A DNA stretch of 64,000 nt from Paenibacillus sp. UNC451MF (GCF_000686845.1 NZ_JMLS01000003.1:310001-374000); one strand, 5' to 3'. Positions 35,982 through 44,628 are shown, counted from the stretch's first letter. The notes: generated by a model from the sequence alone, not told the origin. Numbers and translations are program-made.

Positions 35982-36863
35982 ATGGATAAGACTTTGATCA
36001 CGGAAGACATGTACGCTTCCTACAACATATTATTGTTTTCACTTGCCTATCGAATGATGGGGAGCGTCATGGATGCGGAGGACATCGTCCATGAGGCTTA
36101 CCTGTCCCTTCAAGGAACGGATCCGGGACAGATTACGAACCTTAAATCGTACTTGTGCAAAATCGTCACGAATCGTTGTATCGATAGGCTTCGTTCCGCC
36201 CAGAAGCAGCGTGAAATCTATGTTGGGCCGTGGTTGCCTGAACCACTTGTCACCGAACAACCTGTCAATGCCGATCCATCCCAAGCATATATACAGCATG
36301 AATCGCTCTCTACAGCTTATCTGCTCCTGCTGCAGCAGTTGTCTTGGGTGGAGCGTTCGGTCTTCCTCCTGCGTGAAGTACTGCAATACGACTATGATGA
36401 GATAGCAGACATCGTCGGAAAGAGTAGTACCAATTGCCGTCAAATCTTTCATCGCGCCAAGCGAAGCATTCATACTGATCATGAACATACAGCATTACCC
36501 GCTTCAACCAATCACCAGATGCTGGTTGAAAAGTTTATAGCTGCCCTATCAAGCGGTGATATGAGTAAACTAATGGCTGTTTTGTCGCTTGACGCCACCT
36601 TATACTCTGATGGTGGTGGTAAGGTGACTGCCGCCAGACGTCCGATTCTGGGCGCGGAGCGCATCGCAATCTTCTTCGAAGGACTGCTGAAAAAGCTCCA
36701 GCCCGGCTACTCCTATAAACTTGCGTTTGTAGGTGGCCTGCCTGGGCTTGTTACTTACTCTAATGGAATCACTGTCAGCGTATTTTCTTTCCGGATCGAT
36801 GATGGAAAGATCGCAGCCGTCTATATAGTAGTAAATCCAGATAAGCTGACCCTAGTTCATTAA
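35982..36863 (+). CDS. SigJ-like ECF sigma factor with SnoaL-type C-terminal domain
   Basis: A 293-residue extracytoplasmic-function sigma factor. Region 2 lies in residues about 8-75 (ILLFSLAYRMMGSVMDAEDIV) and region 4 in about 115-165 (LSWVERSVFLLREVLQYDYD, DEIADIVGKSSTNCRQIFHR). Residues about 180-290 form a SnoaL/NTF2-like domain, as in SigJ (ECF41-type) factors, where it modulates activity in place of a separate anti-sigma. The gene lies just after an FAD oxidoreductase, a usual type of ECF41 neighbour. A strong terminator follows. Confidence 0.9.
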   Translation: MDKTLITEDMYASYNILLFSLAYRMMGSVMDAEDIVHEAYLSLQGTDPGQITNLKSYLCKIVTNRCIDRLRSAQKQREIYVGPWLPEPLVTEQPVNADPSQAYIQHESLSTAYLLLLQQLSWVERSVFLLREVLQYDYDEIADIVGKSSTNCRQIFHRAKRSIHTDHEHTALPASTNHQMLVEKFIAALSSGDMSKLMAVLSLDATLYSDGGGKVTAARRPILGAERIAIFFEGLLKKLQPGYSYKLAFVGGLPGLVTYSNGITVSVFSFRIDDGKIAAVYIVVNPDKLTLVH

Positions 36864-36887
36864 GGGGCATTTCCTTTCCTGACACTA

Positions 36888-36930
36888 GAAAACCACAATG
36901 CAAATAACTTTTGCGTTGTGGTTTTTTTGC
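36888..36930 (+). terminator. Terminator after the sigma factor gene
   Basis: AAAACCACAATGCAAA pairs with TTTGCGTTGTGGTTTT with one mismatch, followed by a T-run; long and strong. Confidence 0.8.
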
Positions 36931-37034
36931 ATTGTTTTCTGTTTTTTGATGAAGAAAAATATTTCGAAATAACAGATCGTATGTTCTCTAATATTCAAAC
37001 AAGTCTTGGAGTCGGTTGTTTTTAATTTGATTTC

Positions 37035-37073
37035 CTTACAATTTCTTAACCTGGGCATTACACAGTATTTACC
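37035..37073 (+). promoter_or_regulatory. PhoP-type direct-repeat box of the phn locus
   Basis: Four hexamers, CTTACA, TTAACC, ATTACA and TTTACC, start at 37035, 37046, 37057 and 37068, an exact 11-bp period. Each matches the PhoP consensus TT(A/T)ACA at five of six positions. They lie just upstream of the -35, as in Pho-activated promoters of bacilli. This predicts induction under phosphate starvation. Confidence 0.7.
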
Positions 37074-37081
37074 CTTGTAAC

Positions 37082-37120
37082 TTGGCATCAAGTTAGACTT
37101 GTTCTATAGAACGACTAGAA
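37082..37120 (+). promoter_or_regulatory. phn promoter with GntR/PhnF-type operator
   Basis: The -35 TTGGCA (37082-37087) and -10 TATAGA (37105-37110) are 17 bases apart. A dyad from 37093 to 37120 covers the -10: TAGACTTGTTCTA on the left and an imperfect mirror (GAACGACTAG) on the right, with a central TTCTATAGAA palindrome. Its position and UTRA-type symmetry fit the PhnF-like repressor encoded by the third gene of the locus; the half-site TAGACTTGT recurs before phnD. Confidence 0.6.
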
Positions 37121-37182
37121 ACACTAAAAGTACATCCGAATCTCAATCGACCTTTCAATACCATTCTTTCAAGGAGGCATTT

Positions 37183-38043
37183 ATGAAAGTAGAACTGCAC
37201 TGCCATACCAGGTTGTCTGACGGCTCATTGACATTTGATGAAATAATGGAACAGGCCTTGGAAAACAGGGTCACTCATGTAGCTATAACAAATCATGATA
37301 CCACTCGTGAACTTGAGCAAATGGTCAAAACCGGACAAGAGCGAGGCATAGAGATCATCCCGGGTATTGAAGTATCGGGATTTGATTTTAAGAGAGAGCG
37401 TAGGGTTCATATCCTGGGATACTATATCGAGCCCGGGAATCCGGCGATTGAGTCGCTGTGCAGTCCGTTGCTGGAGAGGCGTCACCAAGGGTGTCGCCAT
37501 GCGGTAGACCGATTGATCCAAGCCGGATATTCCATTACATGGGATGATGTTTTGAAATATGCAGAAAGCGGAACAGGCGTTTATAAGCAGCACATTATGC
37601 ATGCTTTAATTGACCAAGGCTACACGACTACGATCTATGGCGAGTTATATAAAAAGTTGTTTTCCCGAGGCCAGAACGGCGAGCAGCCAGGTATTGCTTA
37701 TACTCCGACGGAGTATGTCGATGCGTGCGAGGCCGTTCGGGTTATATTGCAGGCTGGAGGTGTCCCCGTGTTGGCACATCCGGGACAATACAGAAGCTTC
37801 GAGGCTGTTCCGGAGCTAGTAGAAGCGGGTCTTCAAGGCATTGAAGTATGGCATCCGCTGCATGACCACGAAGATGAAATAAGAGCCCGTGAATTTGCAT
37901 TGGAGTTCGACCTCATTATGACCGGTGGCTCGGATTTTCATGGATTTTACGGTGAGAAAGAAGTGGAGCTAGGCAGCAAAAGTCCCGGCTTAACTGTAGT
38001 GAATGAGCTCAAAGCGCGGAAAGTAGCATTGTCCAGAAGATAG
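37183..38043 (+). CDS. PHP-domain phosphoesterase, likely PhnP substitute (PhnPP type)
   Basis: A 286-residue PHP-family metal-dependent phosphoesterase. Metal ligands are visible in ELHCHTRLSDGSL (residues about 3-15), NHDTT and the C-terminal GGSDFHG. No phnP (metallo-beta-lactamase fold) or phnN is present in the locus. A PHP protein acting on phosphoribosyl cyclic phosphate has been characterised from Eggerthella lenta, and its position as first gene here suggests the same step: opening the 1,2-cyclic ribose phosphate made by C-P lyase and releasing phosphate. ATG 37183 follows AAGGAGG. The role is inference from context plus family. Confidence 0.8.
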   Translation: MKVELHCHTRLSDGSLTFDEIMEQALENRVTHVAITNHDTTRELEQMVKTGQERGIEIIPGIEVSGFDFKRERRVHILGYYIEPGNPAIESLCSPLLERRHQGCRHAVDRLIQAGYSITWDDVLKYAESGTGVYKQHIMHALIDQGYTTTIYGELYKKLFSRGQNGEQPGIAYTPTEYVDACEAVRVILQAGGVPVLAHPGQYRSFEAVPELVEAGLQGIEVWHPLHDHEDEIRAREFALEFDLIMTGGSDFHGFYGEKEVELGSKSPGLTVVNELKARKVALSRR

Positions 38044-38073
38044 TCGAATTTAACTTAAAGGAGATGACTATGA

Positions 38074-38706
38074 GTGAAGCACATTCATCAAACCCATTCC
38101 AGTATTCCTTCGTCATCCGAGCCGGCTGTTCACGAAAGCAGTCATATATTGAACAGCTTTGCCGGTGAATGGTGTTCCATCGGTCCTAACAACAAGGTGA
38201 TCGATTCGAGAATTGGAGCCTATACCTACACGATGGACGATGTGACCATTAATTATACTGAGGTGGGTAAATTCACATCCATTGCTTCTCATGTCTGCAT
38301 CAATCCAGTCGATCATCCAATGGACAGGGTCACACAGCATCATATGACTTACCGACGAGCTGACTACGGATTTGCAGAAACGGACGACGAAGATATTTTT
38401 AACTGGAGAAAAAGCAATCGTGTCACTATCGGTCATGATGTTTGGATCGGACACGGAGCAATTGTCATGAAGGGAGTCCATATCGGTACAGGTGCGGTTG
38501 TCGGGTCGGGAGCCATCGTTACGAAGGATATCGAACCTTATACGGTTGTAGTAGGAGTTCCGGCCAAGCCTATCAAAACACGATTTCCTCAAGAAATTGT
38601 TGATGGTCTGCTGCAGATTGCTTGGTGGGATTGGCCACGCGAATTGTTGGAGGAAAGGTTCTATGAACTCAATAACATTAACGAATTCGTTAAAAAATAT
38701 GGCTAA
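38074..38706 (+). CDS. Hexapeptide-repeat acetyltransferase of phosphonate loci
   Basis: A 210-residue left-handed beta-helix transferase. Hexapeptide repeats run through HDVWIGHGAIVMKGVHIGTGAVVGSGAIVT-type sequence (about 125-160), and the HHMTYRR loop is typical of the xenobiotic-acetyltransferase branch. A subgroup of this family is regularly found in phosphonate operons, perhaps acetylating an aminophosphonate. The start is GTG at 38074, with AAAGGAG about 10 bases before it. An ATG at 38070 is better spaced but leads to a different, 32-codon frame, so I keep the GTG. Confidence 0.82.
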   Translation: MKHIHQTHSSIPSSSEPAVHESSHILNSFAGEWCSIGPNNKVIDSRIGAYTYTMDDVTINYTEVGKFTSIASHVCINPVDHPMDRVTQHHMTYRRADYGFAETDDEDIFNWRKSNRVTIGHDVWIGHGAIVMKGVHIGTGAVVGSGAIVTKDIEPYTVVVGVPAKPIKTRFPQEIVDGLLQIAWWDWPRELLEERFYELNNINEFVKKYG

Positions 38707-38726
38707 TCCATTCGGAGGTGACTGGC

Positions 38727-39428
38727 ATGTCAGAAGAAATGGATATTATGGATCATCTAATCGCATCGATCCAAGCTGGGAAATATGAGCCTGACGATAA
38801 ATTACCGTCCGAGAACGAGCTTGCCGACCGTTTTAAAGTGCCCCGTATGACGGCGCGCAAAGCCTACGAACGCCTTCAGGAGCTAGGCTATATTTACTCC
38901 AAGCAGGGTAAAGGCAGCTTTGTCCAGGACCGTAATCTTCGCATACCCCTGGTGCTCTCTGCAAACAAGAGCTTTAGTCAGAAAATGATCGAGCTCGGCT
39001 ATGAGTATCAATCAAGAAATATTTTTTGTGACCTTATCGAGTTTAATAACAAGATCTATGAGTCTCTTGGTGCGGAGGAAGACCAGCGCGTCTATAAAAT
39101 CGGCCGTCTGCGAATTATTGATGATAGGCCGATAGCGCTGCATATCTCTTATGTTGCCGAGTCGCTGTTTCCGGGTATCGGAAGCAATGGTCATGAGATT
39201 ACTTCGATGTTTCAATATTACCAAAGCCAAGGTTATTATCATTTTCAATCAAGTGAAACCATTCTTCGATTAACGTATCCTACCAAATATGAAAGAGAGC
39301 TTCTGGCCTGTTCCAGTCTGATTCCTTTGCTTGTGCTCGAATCCGAATGTATGGATGGCGAATCAGGCCGGACATTGGAATACAGCAAAATCATGTACCG
39401 TGGAGACTTGTTCACCTACGTCATATAG
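38727..39428 (+). CDS. phnF: GntR/HutC-type regulator of the phn operon (PhnF-like)
   Basis: A 233-residue regulator. The N-terminal winged helix (residues about 3-70) has DKLPSENELADRFKVPRMTARKAYERL-like sequence typical of GntR. The C-terminal UTRA effector domain (about 90-230) binds a small molecule. PhnF proteins repress phosphonate genes. A dyad over the locus promoter fits its site. ATG 38727 was chosen over GTG 38718, which lies inside the GGAGGTGA ribosome site. It sits between the transferase and phnG. Confidence 0.87.
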   Translation: MSEEMDIMDHLIASIQAGKYEPDDKLPSENELADRFKVPRMTARKAYERLQELGYIYSKQGKGSFVQDRNLRIPLVLSANKSFSQKMIELGYEYQSRNIFCDLIEFNNKIYESLGAEEDQRVYKIGRLRIIDDRPIALHISYVAESLFPGIGSNGHEITSMFQYYQSQGYYHFQSSETILRLTYPTKYERELLACSSLIPLLVLESECMDGESGRTLEYSKIMYRGDLFTYVI

Positions 39429-39438
39429 AAAAAAAGGA

Positions 39439-39455
39439 TTTACACAAACTTAACA
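39439..39455 (+). promoter_or_regulatory. Internal PhoP-type box upstream of phnG
   Basis: TTTACA-CAAAC-TTAACA: two hexamers that match the PhoP consensus TT(A/T)ACA at all six positions with the proper 11-bp period, 10 bases after the phnF stop. This suggests a second phosphate-responsive promoter for phnG onward. A small dyad (TGCCAG-C-CTGGCA) lies just downstream. Confidence 0.55.
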
Positions 39456-39526
39456 GCTGCCAGCCTGGCAACAAGATAAAGTGTGTTGTGGGAAGTTAAG
39501 CTTCTCAAGCGGAAGGAGGCATAAAC

Positions 39527-39952
39527 GTGAAACGAAAGCTAAGAACGGAAACGTTGATTAATGGTTCGCCTCATATAGCTGCGGCTTTGGCTAACGATAT
39601 TAAAAGTCGATATCAAGTAGATTTGATTGAAGAACCGAATCACGGTCTGGTGATGGTTAAGGTAAGAGAAACCGCACAAAAAAGCTTGTTTTACTTGGGG
39701 GAAGTGCTTGTAACGGAATGCAAGGTTCGGATCAATGGTGCGGTAGGTGTAGGTATTGTAAAAGGTGACGAACCGGAGAAAGCCTATGACCTAGCCGTCA
39801 TAGATGCGGCTTATGCAGCCCAATTGGAGGAAACGGCGGCTTGGTCTGCTGTTTTACAATCGGAAATCGAGCGAATCGAGACGGAACGGCACGCGTTCCA
39901 AGTGAAGGTGTTACGAACCAAGGTTGATTTTGAAACCATGGACACAGATTGA
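39527..39952 (+). CDS. phnG: C-P lyase subunit PhnG
   Basis: A 141-residue PhnG, a core subunit of the PhnGHIJ complex that attaches phosphonate to ribose of ATP, displacing adenine, with PhnI and PhnL. The segments VMVKVRETAQKSLFYLGEVLVTEC and GVGIVKGDEPEKAYDLAVID are typical, including the conserved ELD/ALVLGD-like region. The start is GTG with AAGGAGG 7 bases before it. A PhoP-type box and a short leader precede it, so transcription may also start here. It overlaps no neighbour but is only 14 bp from phnH. Confidence 0.92.
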   Translation: MKRKLRTETLINGSPHIAAALANDIKSRYQVDLIEEPNHGLVMVKVRETAQKSLFYLGEVLVTECKVRINGAVGVGIVKGDEPEKAYDLAVIDAAYAAQLEETAAWSAVLQSEIERIETERHAFQVKVLRTKVDFETMDTD

Positions 39953-39966
39953 AAGGAGTGTATCCC

Positions 39967-40560
39967 ATGAAGCTGGATATGGTACACGACATACAAACCG
40001 CCTATAGAAAATTGATTGACTCCATGTCAAGGCCAGGGACCATTTCTGACCTGTCCCTAGAAGCTGGAAAGCTCGACATGGTTCAAGGACTCCTGCCGGC
40101 AACCTTAATTATAGCTCAAATGCTGCTCGATACGGAGGTCACCTTCAAGGTGGTGTCGGAACGGGAAAGTCAGATTGCTCATTTGTTAAGCCAATGGACT
40201 TACGCTAAAGAAGCTGTCTTGGATACCGCAGATTTCATATTCGTGATGAGTGACGCTGCACAAGGGGAGCTGCTCCGCACACTGGAAACGGCAAAGATTG
40301 GGGATTTAATGGATCCGCACAGCTCTTCGACCATCATCATGGAAACCGAGAGCTTATTCGGAGGAATCAAGCTGAGTCTGGCTGGTCCTGGTATTCAAAC
40401 CAGCTCAAGAGCAGAGATGCTCATAAGTGATGAATGGACTGACGCTCGAGCTGTGCGAAATGCCGAGTTTCCGCTAGGGTTGGACATGATCTTTATAGAT
40501 AAGTTTCATCGTGTGCTTGCCCTGCCTAGGACGACTCAGGTAGTGAAGGAGGAAGTCTGA
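39967..40560 (+). CDS. phnH: C-P lyase subunit PhnH
   Basis: A 197-residue PhnH, structural subunit of the C-P lyase core complex. The opening AYRKLIDSMSRPGTI and the end FPLGLDMIFIDKFHRVLALPRTTQV are diagnostic. The start is ATG 39967 with AAAGGAG upstream (itself inside the end of phnG). The gene lies 2 bp before phnI. Confidence 0.93.
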   Translation: MKLDMVHDIQTAYRKLIDSMSRPGTISDLSLEAGKLDMVQGLLPATLIIAQMLLDTEVTFKVVSERESQIAHLLSQWTYAKEAVLDTADFIFVMSDAAQGELLRTLETAKIGDLMDPHSSSTIIMETESLFGGIKLSLAGPGIQTSSRAEMLISDEWTDARAVRNAEFPLGLDMIFIDKFHRVLALPRTTQVVKEEV

Positions 40561-40562
40561 TT

Positions 40563-41693
40563 ATGGGATATGTTGCCGTCAAAGGCGGAACGCGCGCAAT
40601 TGAAGAATCGTTACAACGAATTCAATACGAACGATTGCGGAAGGGCAAAGTATTGGATGTTGAGGCTGTTGAAGCCGGGATGAGAGGGCTTGTTGATCAA
40701 GTGATGTCGGAGAGCAGCCTGTACAACGAACAGCTTGCCGCATTAGCCATTAAACAAGCGGAAGGCAATCCGGAGGAAGCGGTCTTTCTGCTCCGGGCTT
40801 ACCGCTCAACACTTCCACGAAAGCATTACTCCAGAACAGTGCATTCTGAGGAAATGCGAGTGGAAAGACGGATTTCCGCTTCGTTCAAGGACATTCCAGG
40901 CGGGCAAATTCTTGGAGCCTCTACGGATTACTCCCACCGACTGCTTGACTTCGACCTCATCAATGAAACCGAAGAAACTATTGCTGATTGGTTGCAGGAA
41001 TATCACAAGGTGGAAGATACTACGAGCGATGAAAGCTCTGCAGAAGAGGACAGCCGTTTTCCCAAGGTTCTGGATTATTTGAGAAAAGAAGGCCTTATTA
41101 CTGATTGCGCCATCAATCCAGCCGAGCCGGACGATGTTACCCGAACAAGTCTTACATTTCCTGCGAGCCGTAGCGAAAAGCTTCAAATCTTGACAAGAGG
41201 ACAGACGGGTGCCGTTACCTCTCTAGCTTACGCCGTCATTCGCGGTTACGGGATGGTCCACCCGACAGTTGGAGAGCTGCGTGTCGGAGAAATTCCGGTT
41301 TATGTTGACAGTCCGCTGGTTCCCTCCAATGAAGAGGATGAATCATATTTTATCGGAGACATCAAAGTAACGGAAGTTGAGATGCTGGTTCCGGCAACGG
41401 TAGAGAAAGAGAACGGCAGAAAGGAGCTTCAGCTGGAGTTCGGTTACGGTCTCTGTTACGGGCAAAATGAGACCAAAGCGATTGCCATGAGCATTTTGGA
41501 TAAGAGTCTGGAAAGAGGAGATAAAACCATCCCGACGCAAAACGAGGAATTCGTCCTTTTTCATATCGATTCTGTGGAATCAACAGGGTTCATCTCCCAC
41601 TTGAAGATGCCGCATTACATTACTTTCCAGTCGAAGTTGAACGATGTTCGCAAGACGAGAAGAAGTACAAACGACATAAGCGAGGAGGTGTAA
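40563..41693 (+). CDS. phnI: C-P lyase subunit PhnI
   Basis: A 376-residue PhnI, which catalyses with PhnG, PhnH and PhnL the replacement of the purine base of ATP by a phosphonate. The N-terminus MGYVAVKGGTRAIEES and the segment RAYRSTLPRKHYS are diagnostic, as is the C-terminal LEFGYGLCYGQNETKAIAMSILD. It begins 2 bp after phnH and its stop overlaps the phnJ start by one base. Confidence 0.95.
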   Translation: MGYVAVKGGTRAIEESLQRIQYERLRKGKVLDVEAVEAGMRGLVDQVMSESSLYNEQLAALAIKQAEGNPEEAVFLLRAYRSTLPRKHYSRTVHSEEMRVERRISASFKDIPGGQILGASTDYSHRLLDFDLINETEETIADWLQEYHKVEDTTSDESSAEEDSRFPKVLDYLRKEGLITDCAINPAEPDDVTRTSLTFPASRSEKLQILTRGQTGAVTSLAYAVIRGYGMVHPTVGELRVGEIPVYVDSPLVPSNEEDESYFIGDIKVTEVEMLVPATVEKENGRKELQLEFGYGLCYGQNETKAIAMSILDKSLERGDKTIPTQNEEFVLFHIDSVESTGFISHLKMPHYITFQSKLNDVRKTRRSTNDISEEV

Positions 41694-42541
41694 TGTCAAT
41701 GCGAACACAATACAACTTTGCCTTTTTGGATGAAGGGTCCAAGAGAGAGATCCGCCGTGCTTCGTTAAAAGCCATTGCTATTCCAGGCTATCAGGTCCCT
41801 TTTGCCTCGCGCGAACTGCCCATTGGACGTGGATGGGGTACTGGGGGGCTGCAGCTCACTTTATCTTTAATCGGGAAAAGTGATGTGCTTAAAGTGATTG
41901 ACCAGGGCTCGGACGAGTCGGTCAATGCGGTTAGTATCAAGAAGCTGATTGACAAAACGACAGGTGTTCCTACTGTAGATGCTACTCAGGAAGCTACTCT
42001 AATCCAATCGCGGCATAGAATTCCGGAAATCCCGCTCAAGCCGGAGCAAATATTGGTCTTACAGGTTCCGATGCCGGAACCGCTGCGGATGTATGAATCC
42101 AGTGAGCTTGAGACTAAACGCCTGCATGGGGAAAAAGACTACAGCGGTGCATGGCTGATGCTGTTCGAGCAAATTATGAAATACCGCAGTGTCTCCACGG
42201 GGGCAGATCATCCAGTCATGGTGCATGATCGCTATGTTATGGCACCTAGCCCTATACCGAAGTTCGACAATCCGAAGATGAACTTCTCTGATGCATTAAT
42301 CTTGCTGGGAGCGGGAAGGGAGAAAAAGATTTATGCCGTTCCTCCCTATACACAGGTTGTTTCATTGGCCTTTGACGACGTTCCCTTCGAGCCCGAGTCT
42401 TTTCCAGGAAAAAGCTGTAAGCAATGCGGTGCTCGTGATGTGTTTATGGATGAGCTATACCATCAAGAGATGGACGAAACCTATTACCAATGCAACGATA
42501 CGAGCTATTGTCTGGCACGTATGAATCAGCAGTCTTTCTAA
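41693..42541 (+). CDS. phnJ: C-P lyase radical SAM enzyme PhnJ
   Basis: A 282-residue PhnJ, the radical SAM enzyme that cleaves the carbon-phosphorus bond of ribosyl phosphonate 5-phosphate. The cluster cysteines are Cys242, Cys245, Cys267 and Cys273, one position shifted from E. coli (241, 244, 266, 272). The glycyl radical site Gly32 is present in IPGYQVPFASRELP. All catalytic residues are intact. GGAGGTG overlaps the end of phnI. Confidence 0.96.
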   Translation: MSMRTQYNFAFLDEGSKREIRRASLKAIAIPGYQVPFASRELPIGRGWGTGGLQLTLSLIGKSDVLKVIDQGSDESVNAVSIKKLIDKTTGVPTVDATQEATLIQSRHRIPEIPLKPEQILVLQVPMPEPLRMYESSELETKRLHGEKDYSGAWLMLFEQIMKYRSVSTGADHPVMVHDRYVMAPSPIPKFDNPKMNFSDALILLGAGREKKIYAVPPYTQVVSLAFDDVPFEPESFPGKSCKQCGARDVFMDELYHQEMDETYYQCNDTSYCLARMNQQSF

Positions 42542-42561
42542 AGAAAAGAGGTGACGTAAAG

Positions 42562-43407
42562 ATGGGTTCATTCGCATCTCCCATTTTGAGTGTAAACCAT
42601 ATGAATAAGCAATTCGGTACAGGCTGTGATCAATGCAGCAGCCCGGAGAATCGACAACTTGAGAAAAATTACTGTCGTGCTTGCGGCACGGTCTATTCAT
42701 GCCAGGATATTACGTTCGATCTCTATCCTGGAGAGGTTCTAGGAATTGTAGGCGAAAGCGGAAGCGGCAAATCGACACTGATGAGGTGCCTCTATTTTGA
42801 CCAGGAAGTCACCGGAGGCGAGGCTTATTTGCAGCCTTACAAGGACGGCGATACCAATATGTTTCAGGAATCGTCACAGCAACAAAAATATATCCGAAAC
42901 CATCTGATGGGCAAAGTATATCAAAATCCGGTACTGGGCTTGAGAATGAATTTTTCCTCTATAGGTAATATTGCAGAAAAGATGATTGCAGCCGGAAACC
43001 GTCATGTTGCAGCCATGGAATCGCGCGGTAGTGAGCTGTTGGAGAGGGTTCATATACCGGTTTATCGGATGAAGGAAGCCCCAAAAAATTTTTCCGGTGG
43101 TATGCAGCAGCGGGTTCAGATTGCCAAAGCACTTTCCAACAATCCGCCCATTTTATTACTGGACGAAGTAACTACGGGTCTAGACTTATCCGTTCAAGCA
43201 AATGTTCTGGATTTGATCAAGCATCTCCAAAGAGAACTGAACATCAGCATGCTGCTTGTGTCACACGACCTTGGCGTAATACGGATGCTTGCGGATCGAA
43301 CGATGGTGATGCTGGATGGCCGAGTAGTCGAGCAGGGCTTGACGGATCAAATCCTTGAAGATCCACAGCACGCATATACCCAACAGCTGGTTCATTCCTT
43401 GTTGTAA
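42562..43407 (+). CDS. phnK: C-P lyase ATP-binding protein PhnK
   Basis: A 281-residue ABC-type ATPase that docks on the C-P lyase core. Walker A is GESGSGKST, signature FSGGMQQR, Walker B ILLLDEVTTGLD. Between the first strand and Walker A an insert holds five cysteines in a CxxC-N13-CxxC-x5-C pattern (CDQC, CRAC), which looks like a zinc knuckle and is absent from E. coli PhnK. ATG 42562 with AAAGAGGTGA upstream was preferred to an earlier frame-open TTG inside phnJ. phnM follows after 25 bp. Confidence 0.92.
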   Translation: MGSFASPILSVNHMNKQFGTGCDQCSSPENRQLEKNYCRACGTVYSCQDITFDLYPGEVLGIVGESGSGKSTLMRCLYFDQEVTGGEAYLQPYKDGDTNMFQESSQQQKYIRNHLMGKVYQNPVLGLRMNFSSIGNIAEKMIAAGNRHVAAMESRGSELLERVHIPVYRMKEAPKNFSGGMQQRVQIAKALSNNPPILLLDEVTTGLDLSVQANVLDLIKHLQRELNISMLLVSHDLGVIRMLADRTMVMLDGRVVEQGLTDQILEDPQHAYTQQLVHSLL

Positions 43408-43432
43408 CGAATCCACGATAGGAGGACATAGG

Positions 43433-44614
43433 ATGTATCTTATAACGAACGGCATCATTGTTACTGAAGAATCGCTTTTGGAAGGTTTTGATCTTCTCGT
43501 TGAAGAGGATCGTATTGCTCAGATCGCCCACCAAGGAGAGATTGTCCCACCTATCGGAACGGAAGTCATCGATGCGCGTGGAGGCTATGTGACACCGGGG
43601 ATGATTGATATCCATTCGGATTACATCGAGCATATGACGGCACCAAGACCGACTTCGCTAATCGATTTTCAGCTGGGTCTTCGTGAAACGGAGAGAGAGC
43701 TTGTGTCTCACGGGATTACGACGATGTATCATTCCTTGTCCATCTTCAAATCTGCGGATTACAAGTACCGTCCTATCCGTGAACCGGAGAATGTCCGTAA
43801 GCTGATCGATTTGATTGATCGGACACATTACAGCAAGCATTTAATCCGTCATCGGTTTCATGCCAGATTCGAGATTGACAATCTGGATCAAATCGACAAT
43901 TTGAAAAGCTATATTAACGAAGAAAAAGTACACCTGGTTTCGTTTATGGATCATACCCCTGGACAAGGACAGTACAGAGATTTGGAAGTGTATAAAAAGA
44001 CGGTCCGTGGTTACGACCATCTGACCGATGATAATATAGCCGTGCTCATAGCCAATCATCAGACGAAGGAGAAAATGACGGTTGACGCGATACGGGAAAT
44101 CGCCGAAATGGCAAGAGAAAGAAACATTGCAATAGCTTCACATGATGACGATTCATTAGAGAAGCTGGATTTGGTACAGAGCTTCGGCACTGTCATTAGT
44201 GAGTTCCCTATTACACTCGACATTGCGCGAAAAGCGAAAGAGAAGGGATTATTCACGGTAGCGGGTGCGCCGAACGTCATTCTGGGCGGCTCGCACAGCG
44301 GCAATCTTTGTGCAGCAGAAGCAATTCAAGATGGATGTATCGATATTTTGTGCAGCGATTACTATCCTGCAGCAATGCTTCACGCGGTATTCCAACTGGC
44401 GAGTTCATCTGGGCAGGAATTAGCAGAGTTGTTCAAGCTCGTCACACTACACCCTGCACAAGCGGTCAACATCGATGCGGAATACGGCTCTGTCCGGGAA
44501 GGGAAGAAAGCAGACCTGCTTATCATTGAGAGATTGGAGCCAGACGAGTTTCCGGTCGTGACTGCTGTGATCGTAGACGGGAAATTAATTCAAAAAATGA
44601 ATTACAGGAACTAA
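43433..44614 (+). CDS. phnM: Alpha-D-ribose 1-methylphosphonate 5-triphosphate diphosphatase PhnM
   Basis: A 393-residue amidohydrolase-fold protein that removes pyrophosphate from ribosyl phosphonate triphosphate. The N-terminal metal motif is GMIDIHSDYIEHM and other ligands lie in ASHDDDS and the GGSHSGNLCAAEA region; the end is typical of the amidohydrolase family (VREGKKADLLIIE). ATG 43433 follows GGAGGACATAG. It lies between phnK and phnL, an order different from the E. coli phnKLM. Confidence 0.94.
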   Translation: MYLITNGIIVTEESLLEGFDLLVEEDRIAQIAHQGEIVPPIGTEVIDARGGYVTPGMIDIHSDYIEHMTAPRPTSLIDFQLGLRETERELVSHGITTMYHSLSIFKSADYKYRPIREPENVRKLIDLIDRTHYSKHLIRHRFHARFEIDNLDQIDNLKSYINEEKVHLVSFMDHTPGQGQYRDLEVYKKTVRGYDHLTDDNIAVLIANHQTKEKMTVDAIREIAEMARERNIAIASHDDDSLEKLDLVQSFGTVISEFPITLDIARKAKEKGLFTVAGAPNVILGGSHSGNLCAAEAIQDGCIDILCSDYYPAAMLHAVFQLASSSGQELAELFKLVTLHPAQAVNIDAEYGSVREGKKADLLIIERLEPDEFPVVTAVIVDGKLIQKMNYRN

Positions 44615-44628
44615 CAGGAGGTGATGGC

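Noticed and set aside
38070-38168. ATG at 38070 with better spacing than the GTG at 38074
   Set aside because: It opens a 32-codon frame unlike any transferase; the GTG frame gives the conserved VHESSHI...GEWCSIGPN start.
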